Positions 22,670-38,259 of a stretch of 64,000 nucleotides of DNA are shown piece by piece. Position 1 is the first letter of the stretch. The number at the start of each line of letters is the position of its first letter. This stretch comes from Thunnus maccoyii (Eukaryota > Chordata > Actinopteri > Scombriformes > Scombridae), in the NCBI RefSeq assembly GCF_910596095.1, contig NC_056533.1:4033001-4097000 (forward strand), read 5' to 3'. Under the pieces are notes generated by a model. It did not search any database and was not told where the DNA came from. It saw only the letters and a program-made list of their open reading frames with translations. A program made the translations under genes and the position numbers.

Positions 22670-25600
22670 TTAAAAAAATCTCTTCTGGTCGATCGCGTAT
22701 GTCTTTCCTGCTGGAAGCTTCCGGAAAAATAAACTGTTGCCTCTGCTCATGTTGCCCTGAAATGAAGAGGAGAGAGAGACAGTAGGTCAGTTGAGATTCA
22801 TCAGTTCGCTCTCACTGAAGACGTCATGCGAAGTTTGATTCATCGCTGTTGCAAAGCTGCGTGATCCCCCGTGACGATGAAGTGTCATGTTGTGAGGACA
22901 GTAGCTTCTGTAGAGACAGCATGTGTTCAGTCTGTTCTTCTTTTTTTGGTCAAAACAAGCTTTCGTAAAACATCTCTCCTCAAGAAATATCTCTGTCTGA
23001 ACTCCATCTGCTGGTTGCAACTTTCAAAAATGAATAAACTTGATAAAATACTTTTAGTAGGACCAAAAATGTATTAGTATGTAAAAGTTTTGGCCAGTTA
23101 GGAGTGATTTCCTGCTATGAGAAGCTTGATAAACACGGGCTACGGTCACCATCGTTCAGTGCATCTTGGAATTGTTCTGTAACTGGTGTGAAAACTAATA
23201 AAACTTGATTTGACTTATTCCCAAGATTCCCACAAGCACTTCAAAACACTCCAAAGTCCCTCCACTAATGCTACATGCTTCTTCAAACCACAAGCATCAC
23301 CTATTAAATCCTCCAAAAATCAAGTTGACATTGTCTGAAGTGCTGCACAGAAATAGTTCATGTAATTACAGTGAAGTGCTGCCACTGATGACACTGTTCA
23401 AGCTGTAGATCTGATGAATGAAACTAATGAAGTAGAGAGATTTTAACGAGTGACAGTTTGTTTTAGAGAGGAAAAAGGTTTCCATCTGTCCAGTCTGCAC
23501 ACGTTGATAGACTGTTAATGTCAGATGTAACTCCAACTTTACTCAAACTAGATTTCTGGTTCACACTTTTGTCTTTATTTTAAATCCAGTTTAATCCAGG
23601 GTCAAGTCTCATTTAGTGCTGTTGTGTGTGAGATTTTAAGAAAGTGTGATAGCATGAACACACACTGTGTCTTATGTCGCTAAGTGAAAACATGAGAAGT
23701 TTCTGTTTGCTAATAATACACAGTTGGTTGATCGTGCTAGTGGCTCTCTCCATATTAAAATGAATGAATTCTTAATTTTATCATTACATCAAAGCAATAA
23801 ATGCTGCACACTTGCACTGATGGACATAAAAGCTCACGTGGTTACTGATGAAAATGTAACTCATACGTCTGTCAGATGTGAATCAGGAATATATAAATCT
23901 TCTTTGAACGCTAACTAGCCATACAGCTGTTAGAAAGAAGTCTTCAAGTGGAGTCAGACGTGTGATGTATTTACCTCTCTGCTTAGATGCCTCCAGCAGT
24001 CCACCCAGGTGGGATATACTGATGCATAGGGCGGCAGGCCTCCAGCGAGCCTGGGGAGCGATCAAGAGAAATATGAGTGTGCTTGATATGACGTGAAGAT
24101 TTTGCAACAGTAAATTACCTGCCAACTCACCCGCAGTTATTGACAGCCATGAGGTTTGACACCAAAACAAAAGGGTATGTGAGCATACTGGCGAAGAACT
24201 GGAGGAGAGAGCAGAGGAAGAACGTGACGTGAGCAATAAGCTACAGACAAGACGGACAGATTGTGGTGTAAGTGATGCAGACTGTCACACTCACCCCCGT
24301 CACAGCCTGAGAGCAGTTCTTGATTTCTCCTGTGTGACTCATCTGTGCACAAGAAGACATGACTGTGTTAATGCTGTTCACTTCTCTGAGGCAAAACACA
24401 ACAATACCCCAAATATTCATACGTGTCACCTCATGTACGCTAACAGACTAAATGTTTTTATTAGCTGAATGTATGATTTATGAAACACTGATATTCCTGT
24501 CCATGCATAATGATCTAACTACAGTAACTTATGGTACAGTTAAATGTATTGTCATTGTTACTATGTTTCTATATGTTTCTAGATTTTTCCCTGTTCCAAT
24601 AAAGTGGTCATGACAGTATTTTGCATGACTGAAACTGAATGGGAGTCCAGTGTTGGAGCATTTAACAGGTGTAAAGAATGTGTAAATGTTTGTGGGTTGG
24701 TGTGTAAATACTATTTCAGAATTTGAGAGATGTGTTTACTCTCCTCTACAGCCTTGTACACAAGCTGCCTCACACGAGTATTTCAGAGCACCTAAGTCCT
24801 TAAACCAAACTAAACAGATAACAGAACCCTTAACTGGACATAGGGGCATAAAAGAAGAAGCATACCGAGTCATCGATGGCGTATGTATTGATGACGTGAG
24901 CCAGCAGGTTACAAATCCACAGAGACAGGACGTCACCGAGCAGGCGAGGGATCAAACCACTGGAAAGAAGAAGACAATATCATTTCTGATTAAAACATCT
25001 TGAATATGAGGAAGACAAATAATCAGCATATAGACCGCAGCATCATACAAAAGTAACACTCTACTCATCATGCTGTCAATCAGCACTAAACCTCTTCTCA
25101 TCATTAGACTTTGTATATTTAATTAGTGAAACTCTCTCTCTCTATCCATGCACTCAACGTTTGTTTGTTTATGGCCTCTTAGAGCTTTCCCACTTTCTCC
25201 AAACAGTGGACAATTTATTACAAGCACCTTTAATGGTGCAGACCCACCAGAGTCCAGCTGGGATGCATCTGGACGCAGCGGACCACTGAACTCTCTGGCT
25301 GGTGGGCGACGTACTGTGAGTTGGGCAGTGTTTGGTTTTCGCTCTACTGTTTTCAACATGGCGGCCGAGTTGCGTATAATCTCGTTTTACAGCTAAACAG
25401 TACATTAAAGTATGTTTTGAGGTGAGAAATGAGCTGGCTGTGTTGAGCTCATTTGCATTAAGTTGAAGCTGAGTCGTAATTATGTAAATTCAGATATGAC
25501 GGTCGGTCCGTCAACTCGCTGTGCTGTATCCATCATGCACTGCATGGATAGATCTCCTGCTCTACATAAAACATGAACAGGATCCGTCGGCTTGATATCC

Positions 25601-28600
25601 ATCAACGGATTTGGTGTGTCTGCACTTTAAGTTTGATGCAATCCAATATTACACATACAAACTACTTTTCGCCCACGTTTGTGGCTTTAAGGACCAGTGT
25701 GTAAGATTTAGTGCCATCTAGTGGTGAGGTTGCAGATTGCAGACACCTTTCAAGTGTGTAGGAGAACCTACAGTGGCCAAGGAAACTCATGAAAATGTGA
25801 AAGGCCCTCTCTAGAGTCAGTGTTTGGTTTGTTTGTTCTGGGCTACTGTAGAAACATGGCGGTGCAACATGACGGGCTCCGTGGAAGAGGACCCGCTCCC
25901 TCATTCATTCATAATGAAAACACAACAATTCTTATTTTCATGGGATTATACTCTAATTAACACATACCTATGAATATTATATTCCATTCCTGCCAAGTCC
26001 GTCCTGCTAGATATCACTAAATTCTACACACTGCACCTTTAAAATACATCAGTACTAGTCAAAAGTCTAGACACTTTCTCATTTAAGGGAATGGGAAGGT
26101 GGTGCTGTACATCAGTACAATGTATCTATAATAACCAAATCATACTGCACTCTTAAACTGATCGTGCTGAAACCAAAATTATTAAAAGTTGACCATCAAG
26201 GCAATACACCAAAAACCTGAGAGAGAGAGAGTGAAAAAAAAGAAGAGTTAAACTTACGCAAAGAAGCCCAGTATGCCTTCTTCTCTGTAGACGGTGACGA
26301 TGGAGTCAAAGACCCCACTGACAACAACAGAAAAGGATTTTTTTTTAAAGTTTTACAATTCTCATGTTTATTATCATTGACATTTATGACTAAGACATTA
26401 AAACTTTACCCATATTTTGCTTCTCTCCCAATAAATTGGACCATACATCGCAAAGTAATCACTGAAAAACAAGTCAGAGAAAACATACTTGCAGACTAGT
26501 ATCACAAAGATCCAAAACATTCAAACCATTTGAAACCTCTGGTACGACCTCTGGAGGTATCACATGCTAGCTAGAGTTAAAGCTATCAAAGGTTTGAGCA
26601 GCTGCAGACATCGATGACGTACCATGAAAGGGATGTGTGACGATGGTGGCACAGGAACGAGCAATCATCTCTTTGGTTGTCTGTGGAGACAGAAAACGAT
26701 CAACTGTATGAAACATCATAGAAGAGTATAGATACCAGCATATCTCTGATATCATAGATTTGAGTGGACATACCCATTACATATATTCAATTCAAATTCA
26801 AATTTTGCTTTATTGGCACTGACTGCAATGTTCTTGGCCAATTCAGATTCCGATTTTTGCAAAGTCTGACCTGCTGATTCCAATTTTCTTTCTTTAAAAG
26901 AATTGAATAAGAAAGAAAGATTTGTTTTCTTTCTTTATACATTTCCTTTATTTCTAAGAACTATAATTGACAGCATACACAAACATTGTTGTAACTATTA
27001 TTTAATGGAATATTGAAATTCAACTGTACGTTCATTAACTATTTAAATAACATTATTCCTCTTGGACTCGGGCATGTTCACCACAGTGATGGTTTTTCTT
27101 TGGACTTGAAGTTATAATAAATTGTGAGCTTTCCACACTGTACTGTCTGGGCTGCACATATGCACAATATGTTCAAGAGTAATTAAAAAGTGACAAATAT
27201 CACTGTTTTCTGGCCTCTGGCAGTGTCTTACCTCGTTAACAACGTGCTGTAGGGAGCCCTCCACAGCCTTCTGCTGGCCGCCCAGTACCTGGACAGACCA
27301 GACAAACCTCACAATTATCCATCATTTTCACCAAATCGCTGCATTCCTGTTTGTTTCATCACATCTGAAGAACCGCTAACATCAGGTAAATGTCATTTAC
27401 TGTCGTGAGACATGAAGAGAATGGCGTGACTTGAATAAAGGTTGGAAATAAGATGTAGGTTGGTGGAAAGGGAGACTGAAGCAGCTGACTCACGGGGGAT
27501 TACTGTCTCCAAAACCTCAATGTTTTACTACATATTGAAACAATTAACAATTAAGTTTTGTCTCTGGCATACAATGAACCCACTCCATCTTTAGTCTAAC
27601 TACTTAGACAGCAGACTACATAGTTTAAACTAGAGCTGCAATGATTTAATGATACGTTGTCAACTATTAACTTAATCAACAACTATTCTGATAATCAATT
27701 GATATTTTGAGTCCAGATTCTCTGATTCCAGCCTCTCAAATGTGAACATTTTCTGTTTCTTTAGTCTTCTATGACAGTAAACTGAATATCTTTGGGTTCT
27801 TAAAGATGTCATCTTGGGCTCTGAGAAACCATGATTAATATTTTTCACGATTTTCACCCATTTTATAGACCAAAAAACTAATCCATTAAATTAATCAATA
27901 ATGAAAATAATGATTAGTTGTAGCTAAGGCTGGGCGATATGGACAAAATCAAATATCACAATGTTTGACCACATAGTCTGTAAGTGCAGGAAATGTTCAT
28001 CCCAACATGAAAAAATGGTGCCTGTTTGCAATTTAAATGAATGCAGTAAACACACATTCAGGAGCAGGAAGAAGAGCCACAGCCCAGGAAACAAAACTGA
28101 AACTAAGTTCCTGTGGTTTAGTGCTGGAATGTTCTTGAGTTCCTATAACAGTTCCTAGTTTCCTAGAAAAGTGCCTGCTGATGCAAAGGGCCTCTGGGAA
28201 AAGAACAGTAGTGTATGAGTCACCTTTGACAGTCGGTGGGCTGGCCACCAACTTCTCTAAGCTGCTTTTACATTCCTGAATATGTTTCAGTCTTACACAA
28301 CTCCCAGCCACCAACAACTGGCAACAACAAACAAACATTTCCAAAATGAAAACACACTGAATGACAACTGCTGGTGTCTGTATCACACCTCAGCTCATAT
28401 ACATGTAAAGCTGCGTCACAGCCTACAAAATATCCTCTACTGTGTGTTCCACTAGGAAGGCCTTCACACAGCCTACAGCAGGCTGCACAAAGATTATTCA
28501 AATATTGACTTGATGTTTCAGAGTCTGTTTGCTGATAGTTAAGATCATACTTTAACTTGTTTTTCCTGATTCAGTGTTGCAAAGATGTGTTTCAACCATT

Positions 28601-31600
28601 GCACACTGATGTGACTTTTTACATCAAATTAGCCTTCAGCAGTCTGTGAAAGCTTTTAGCTGTATGTGACTTGCTGAGTGTATTTTCTGTGTTTTCGGTG
28701 AGCATCAAAAGTCAGAAACAAATGTACTGTATTAATGTACATCACAACATCCTGATGATATCTAATTTATAATATATCCAAACTCTTACCTGAGGTGTGC
28801 CTTGTTCCTGACATTTCTGTAAGAAAGTAAAGGTAAACATTACAAAACTGCACATGTTCATAAAAGACTTGTTAGGTTCAGTGACATGAAGTCAAGACCA
28901 ATGTGTATAACCCATTCACACCAGACATTAATATGCATTTCTTATCATATGTGTGTGTGTGTGTGTGTGTGTTTCTTCAGTTGGATGTTGGAGCTTCACT
29001 GTGCAGAATGATGTTTGTTTTCATATTCATCTGCTGCAGATGGAAAATTTCTCTGTCTGAAAATCTAATTTTAAAGGGTGGGTCTATGAGCAGGATTTGT
29101 GACATCACAACTAGTCACAACATCCTCTTCCCCCTCCCAACCCTCTCAGTCCCTCAGATCCACCACAACAGCAGTTAAACTTGTGAGATGAGATATGTTT
29201 GTATATTCATAGATTCTAGAATTGTTAATGAGGGAGAAGGAACAGATGTCCTTTTAAATATTTTTACATGGTAATTATACTTTTTTGTGGAAAAACCATA
29301 TGAGACACACATTACTGTGTATGTCTGGGTGGGCTCATATAAATCTAGATTTAAAAGGCGCCCAAGCCAGCTGTATCCAGCAGGTTGTGAACAGTGAACA
29401 TAGAGCAACGTACAAGCAAGTCACAACTCTCTGGTGACACTGTTTCTAAATAAACAAAAAACATATCTTTAGTATTTCTGTGCAGCAAAGTCTTGTTATG
29501 TATTGGTCCACATATGAGCCAATAGTCAGTCAATAATACTGGTCAGCAGAGAATACAATGCAGTTATGACAAATCTACTGACTATGTGCACACAGGTTGC
29601 ATATTAGAGGCACGTGGAAAGTGTGAACTTTCACAAGTCAGAAATTTGCTCTCATGACATCTTTTGCTGTGTGTGCAAAACAGGGTAAGAATTCTGTCAG
29701 TACTAGTAAGTGGTTACACATACACTGTTGCCAGACTTGTTCAAGGTTTTCATATTGAATCTTTTTGTTGTGGAGGAGAAACTGATTGTCGCTGTTGTAA
29801 GACAATATTGATACTATCTGAGTACAATTCCTCTGCCATGTACACAACAGCTGATAGTGAAACAGCATGTGTACATAATAAGTTCAGCTTCTTAACAGTC
29901 TAGACCTGCATTTTTTCCAGCACCGAGTAGAGAGTGTAACTATGGCCTTGTTCAGACTGTCAGCCTAAATCTGTTTTTTTTTTTTGTATATCCAGATTGA
30001 ATCCAGATTGATTTTAGAAAGTCTACAGATGCGTCTCAGTCTGGACGCTCTGTTGTGTCGCTCACAACGAGACACACGACGGCGTAGTGCGTCAGAGCAG
30101 CTAAGCAGAGTCAGTCAACGAAGGAGTTCTGCACCACAACTTGACACAACGACTGTTTGGAGGGTTAGATGACAGATCTCTATTTCTCATACTTCTGCAT
30201 TGGAAAGCCGCGTCACTAGTGTGCGTAGTTACTGACACCTACGTCGTTACCACAGCAACCCATGCAGATAGGTCGGTGATGTTAATTTACGACCATGAAA
30301 AGCAAGCAGGCTAAGACACCGAACAAACTGACGTGTTCTGTCCTTCTGCTCAGTACTATTAACGGCACAGCCCAAGCATACAACTATGCAAATAGCCTAA
30401 ATTTATACTGGCTATTTTTCTATATATACATAAAGCTTAGACACAAAAATCCTCATGGCGCTGGGCCCCAGGTGCACTAAGTCTATCCAGACTTACCTGC
30501 ACAACTTTGCTGTGCACGACAGTCCCGATGGTGCCGGCACACAGCCTTGGACCAAGCCCTTTGAAGAGACCCGCTTTCCCATCAATCTTGATGATGTGTT
30601 TTGCTGAGACATTTAACAAAAAAAAAAAGAAACAACAGATGGCAGAATAAGTCATACGGGACATTTTAAAAACAGGCATGATGCTTATAAAATAAAAAAG
30701 ATGTCTTAAGAAACCACAGTTATGTCATTTTCAAAAAAACAAACATCCTTTAATATTTGAGATCTCACACTATTGCAAACTCAAGTAAAAACTTTAATTT
30801 ACTATCCATGATCTCATCATAATAACTTTCAGATTTTGTCACTTTTCAAAGCCTTAGAAAAATGCAAAAAAAATGGCCTCAGAGTTTCTTTGATTCCTTA
30901 ACATAACTATAACTCAAGAGACTTAACTGGACTTTCTCTTGTTCTTCCTACAGTTGGATGTTTGAGCTTCACTGTGCAGAATGATGTATGTGCACAATTT
31001 TTTTTAAGGGGCAGCATCACAACTAGTTTGGAGTCAATCATGGTCCAATATTCAACTTATAAAAGTGTGATGTGGACTCTTGAAGCCTCCAGAGCACATA
31101 GACTAATAATGGACTTTACAGCAGTGTTTTTCAATCCTGGTCCTGGGGCAGCCCTGCTATGCATGTTTTAGATGTTTCCTTGCTCCAACACAACTGGTTC
31201 GAATGAATGGGTGGTTATCAGGTGTCTGCAGCGCTTGATGTGTGTCAGGTGTGTTGGAGCAGGGAAACATCTAAAACATGCAGGGCAGGGGTGAAAACAT
31301 TGCTTTACAGTGAAGTAGGAGGCATCTTGTTTCCAGCAATTAAACTTTTGAATTTAAATACATTTGCATATTCATAGGTTCTAGAATTTTTAATGAGGGA
31401 GAATAAATAGATGCAATTTTAAGGATTTTAAAGTGATAATTATACACATGTGTTGAGGTGATCTTTAAGTACAAATATTTAGTCTTTGGAGCCACAGATT
31501 CCTCCTGACAAGCAGTGAGGGAGCTGACACATTTTCACAAACATCACAAATTTGAGTCTGCTTGAGGGAAAAGCAAAACTGCATCTGACTCCGTAAAAGG

Positions 31601-32976
31601 TGGGATGTAGTCAGCTGACAGCCCTTAGTTCTACATAACGCAACTAAAGCCCCTTTCAGACATGCACCTCATTTCCTAAATGTGCGATCTCACGTTTGAA
31701 CAAACAAAGTCACTTTTGTTGTAAAAGTCAGAGCAGAATCCAAACATAGAAATATTTCCACAACACTTATAACACAGTTCAAGTCTCAATTGAATGTTGT
31801 CACATTAATGTAAAAAAAACAAACAAAAAAAACACAGCAGCACAAAACTACTGGGAGATATTAAATTAACATCTTTCCCTGCCCTCTTATGAGCACTCAA
31901 ATCAATGTTCTGGATGTCATTTGTGAAAAAGGCTCAGTCTGGAGAGACACACTCACCATAAGCAAACAGTCCCGGCAGCTGGTAGACTTGTCTGCCAAAC
32001 AGGTTTCTACCCAGTGAGGGAGGCAGTGGCTCATGTCCTACCTGTCAACACACACACGAATAATAAAGTGATAAACATCTTTTACTGCTTTTCGTGGGCA
32101 CTTTAATTATGTCTCAGAAACTCTCACACACTTCCTCTTATCTTTTTGACACAGTCAGTCAACTTGTTGTCATTTTGGCTTCACTCTTTCATGTAATGTG
32201 TCAACTGTTCTCATTTTATCGTCTTCATACGGTGCAAAATCATCTCTGTGCTCAACTTAAATTTGTTTACAAAAACAACTTTAAAGCTAAGACAAGTTGA
32301 CGGGGTAAATAATTAACATTGACATCAGCTAGTTAGCAAACCGGTAGTGTAGCTTCCAAGCTGTTTAGAGGGCCAAAGGGCGCCGGTGTTGTGTCGAAGT
32401 CTGTTCCCCCGTTGATATGTGTTTCCACTAACCTTAACCTGACCCAACCTTATCCCTAACCCTGAGCAGTGGTCCTCTGAGGTGCTTAACCTGATCCCAA
32501 GCTTACCTAAACCCTACACAGTTATCTCTGCTACGCCTAACTACAACCATAACCTATAAGTCCTAACCCCAGCCGCTTGTTTTGGCAGCAGAAGGTCACA
32601 GGGACAACAGACGGACACATCATGTAATTGATACTGTTATCGGGAACAGTTGCTGCTATGTTAATTAGATGCATACCGAATGAAATAGTCCGTGCTAATG
32701 ATTCATGACAGTCCCGAAGTCATGTTCTGCACCGCACGTCCATTTACAGATAAGCGAAGCAACATTTAACTGCGTTATTTTCAACGGAGTTTGGCAGCTC
32801 CCTTCTCATTGTGTAGCTAACTGACAGTCAGTGCAGCAGTTCCTGGTCCTAAACCTTCACGGCGTCTCCACCAGCACTTCCCGTCTTACCTGAACCAGGA
32901 CTTTGATGTACATCAAAGGGTGGGAGAGGACGGTGAGCCCTGATCCCAGTAACACTTGACCACACGTGTCCGCCAT
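22670..32976 (-). CDS. mtch2: Mitochondrial carrier homolog 2 (13 exons)
   Basis: Exons in transcript order: 32890-32976, 31957-32041, 30497-30603, 28790-28816, 27232-27288, 26623-26680, 26410-26461, 26258-26317, 24866-24959, 24295-24342, 24131-24198, 23975-24050, 22670-22756; 906 nt, 301 residues (human MTCH2: 303). The N-terminus [20 protein letters not shown] and the segments [31 protein letters not shown] and [13 protein letters not shown] are characteristic. Conserved carrier-fold turns are P-rather than PxD-type, as in this divergent family. Family knowledge: MTCH2 sits in the mitochondrial outer membrane, binds tBID and acts as an insertase for tail-anchored proteins. Exon 4 is only 27 nt (KCQEQGTPQ) and lies in the loop that varies among MTCH proteins. 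The C-terminus reads [11 protein letters not shown]. The start ATG opens a 29-codon first exon, with no TATA box upstream. No defect is visible. Confidence 0.94.
25687..26043. mobile_element. MITE with terminal inverted repeats in an mtch2 intron
   Basis: The left end GGACCAGTGTGTAAGATTTA and the reverse complement of the right end AGGTGCAGTGTGTAGAATTTA form a 20-bp imperfect TIR. Both ends abut TTAA. The interior has GCCATCTAGTGGTGAGGTTGC, a sequence I remember as common in fish introns. There is no coding capacity. Confidence 0.75.
26048..26110. mobile_element. Fragment of a Tc1-like or similar DNA transposon end
   Basis: The motif AGTACTAGTCAAAAGTCTAGACAC, followed by TTTCTCATTTAAGGGAATGG, looks like a diverged end of a frequent fish element. 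It is too short to classify firmly. Confidence 0.4.
27627..27928. mobile_element. MITE (hAT-like) in an mtch2 intron
   Basis: The left end TAGAGCTGCAATGATTTAATG and the reverse complement of the right end TTAGCTACAACTAATCATT form an imperfect TIR. The interior includes ATCAATTGATATTTTGAGTC and a stretch rich in TTTAGTC and CATTTT. I remember this family as widespread in teleosts. A diverged relative may lie at 18355-18530. Confidence 0.6.
28948..28972 (+). repeat. (TG)n microsatellite
   Basis: About 12 TG dinucleotides immediately precede the first copy of the TTGGATGTTNGAGC repeat family. Confidence 0.9.
28973..29275 (+). mobile_element. Copy 1 of a dispersed TTAA-type MITE family
   Basis: It shares TTGGATGTTGGAGCTTCACTG, TGACATCACAACTAGT and ATATTCATAGATTCTAGAAT, in the same order, with copies at about 30935-31470 and 62711-63163. 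The ends are less well preserved than in copy 3. It lies in an mtch2 intron. Confidence 0.7.
29945..30180. mobile_element. Probable MITE fragment
   Basis: The stretch begins with GGCCTTGTTCAGACTGTCAGCC, a motif typical of fish non-autonomous DNA transposons, and holds ATCCAGATTGAATCCAGATTG. No clear second terminal repeat was found, so the boundaries are approximate. Confidence 0.35.
30935..31470 (+). mobile_element. Copy 2 of the dispersed TTAA-type MITE family, with a nested insertion
   Basis: It carries TTGGATGTTTGAGCTTCACTG, CATCACAACTAGTTTGGA and CATATTCATAGGTTCTAG like copies 1 and 3, and ends near GATCTTTAA. It is interrupted at 31122-31302 by a hAT-type hairpin MITE. It lies in the mtch2 intron between exons 2 and 3. 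Confidence 0.75.
31122..31302. mobile_element. hAT-type hairpin MITE with perfect 8-bp target duplication
   Basis: The element begins CAGTGTTTTTCA and ends with its near reverse complement. The inner arms GCATGTTTTAGATGTTTCC and GGGAAACATCTAAAACATGC pair almost perfectly. It is flanked by the identical 8-mer CTTTACAG at 31114-31121 and 31303-31310, the target duplication length of the hAT superfamily. Confidence 0.9.
32420..32580 (+). repeat. Degenerate CCTAACC-rich stretch
   Basis: Scattered CCTAACC, ACCCTAACC-like and CATAACC words lie in the mtch2 first intron. The words are not in a regular hexamer register, so this is more likely old simple-repeat or transposon sequence than interstitial telomere. 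Confidence 0.4.
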
Positions 32977-33127
32977 TTTTGGTAAGACAGGACAGACAGG
33001 AAGTTCTTCTCTAGTTCTTCTTCCCTTCTTCTTTCTGAGGGCTCGATAAGCGTTCATATTTGATCTCGTTACAACAGTGGCGCCATCTAGCGAGGGGAAG
33101 TTTTTCACTCAAGCCATAAGACTACTA

Positions 33128-33206
33128 AATAACATACATACACACACGCGCACACATACACACACGCGCACGCGCAGACGCACGCACACACGCGCACACA
33201 CACGAA
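33128..33206 (+). repeat. (CA/CG)n microsatellite just upstream of mtch2
   Basis: An alternating ACACAC/GCGCAC purine-pyrimidine tract lies about 150 bases upstream of the mtch2 start codon. Confidence 0.85.
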
Positions 33207-33209
33207 ATG

Positions 33210-34500
33210 CAATCTAACCTCTGCAATATTCTGACCAATGATAGTACGTGCAACCTTACATTGTTTAAAAATGTAGGCCTATATATTTTTCAAAATATAT
33301 ATACAGTATTTATATATTTTTATTGCTTTTTATATTTTGTTAATATATTATATGTCTTTTTTATACATATTTATTTACTGTTTTTACTGTAATGGAGCCT
33401 CCAAGCCAAAGTATTTCACATAATTGTACTTGTATAACTGGAGTGACAATAAACTTCTTGAAACTTTAATCTAGTGTTTACACACTTAAACTCTACTTGA
33501 CCTGCCTATCCAACTGTTTCTCCCCATTTATTGAGAGAATTCAAAGTAGCCTAAGACAGTTACAACAGTAACAGAACATAAAAGTGTGGGGATAGTTAGG
33601 AAATTAATAATAACAAGTAAATGGAAATATATAAGTCAATAAAATAATAATATTAAAATAAAAAAATAATAAAATAATTGACTGAGTTCTATAACTGCAT
33701 TAAACAGTGAAACACAATATAAAATAGGAAACTAGAGAAACCATTATATATATATATATATACACATTATTTAAAGGAATTAAAGAAAGCTGCCAAAAGG
33801 TACCAGAAGCAGTTTTCATTGTGGCTTGGTTTAAATGATTCATGGCTAATGAATGTGAAACTTTCCAAGAAAGCATAGACATCTATTGTATATATGAATT
33901 ATTGCATGTGCTATCCAGAATATTTTTATTTTCAATTATAAGGTTTTAGTCACCATTTAGAAAAGTTGTAAGAGAAGTTCCTTTATTAAGTGAACTACAT
34001 TATGAGACGTGCTTTTTTATGATCACTCATTGTCCCTTTCTGAGATGCTACATAGACTGATGATTTCTTGTTAAATTTCACCTTGGTAAAAAAAACAAAA
34101 AACTTAAATGATTTTGAAAAAGTCTTTTCTGGTTGGTAACCAACCCTTGATACCCGCTGGCTACATGTCCCACCGTTTGCCATATTGTCTTTTATCACTG
34201 GACCTGTTTTCACTTGCTTCCCTAACAGAATCCTACAAGTCCACCCAGTGTGGGTTACTTTATTATTATGACTGTGATCAAGAAGAACACAGCCAATTCC
34301 TGCATAGGACCTTCTAATTTAAAGTTAATCTAAGTTCCTATTAATATTTAGTCTAAAACTGTGGGACATTATAATGTCACCATTACATATGACATTATAC
34401 TAGAAAAGCAAACTGCTGTTTGTTCTGAATAAATGCATAAATGAATGCTAAGTTTAGTTAACTTGGAAGAAAAACACACAAAAAGGATCCAATGACAGAA
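33210..34500. other. Intergenic DNA between mtch2 and astacin gene A, no gene seen
   Basis: This is a very AT-rich stretch with a (TA)n run at about 33744-33762 and no exon chain. AATAAA near 33448 is isolated. Confidence 0.5.
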
Positions 34501-34515
34501 TGTAGTCAAAGTAAG

Positions 34516-34521
34516 TTTATT
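34516..34521 (-). terminator. Poly(A) signal of astacin gene A
   Basis: AATAAA on the minus strand lies about 115 bases past the stop codon. The same signal is kept in the inverted copy C at about 52845-52850. Confidence 0.7.
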
Positions 34522-34636
34522 GTATGACGATTGAGTGTTGTGCTGGTGAGTTCAGGTCTGCAGCTTCTGTTGTGCAGCGAGGATGAGGAGACAATCTTCT
34601 CTCTGATCTTTCTGTCAGCATGTGTGAACAAGTTTC

Positions 34637-38033
<3,397 letters not shown>

Positions 38034-38208
38034 CCTAACAGACCTACGAGACACTGACAGGAATCAGCTACAGCTTCCACTCAGAGGAAAGAAACAGGGC
38101 AATGAACAATATTTGAACCAAAAAACATACAGCTAAATCTAAATACACTGAGGGAAAGTGCACACGTTTCTGTTACATTCTGCTGCAGACATTTGCAGCT
38201 GACCTCAC

Positions 38209-38254
38209 CTTGAATCTGATATGTGCAGCTGAGGTTTGGCTCCAGGTTTTTATA
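38209..38254 (-). promoter_or_regulatory. TATA box and 5' UTR exon of astacin gene A
   Basis: TATAAAA on the minus strand at about 38247-38254 is followed by a short leader ending in a good donor (TTCAAG|GTGAGG, exon edge 38209). The first coding exon then begins after GTAG|GTCTGTTAGG at 38043. Gene D has the same layout: TATA, a short non-coding exon, then GTCTGTT before the ATG. Confidence 0.65.
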
Positions 38255-38259
38255 CATGT

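Noticed and set aside
32420-32580. Interstitial telomere repeat
   Set aside because: CCTAACC-like words are irregular in spacing and sequence and do not form a (CCCTAA)n array.
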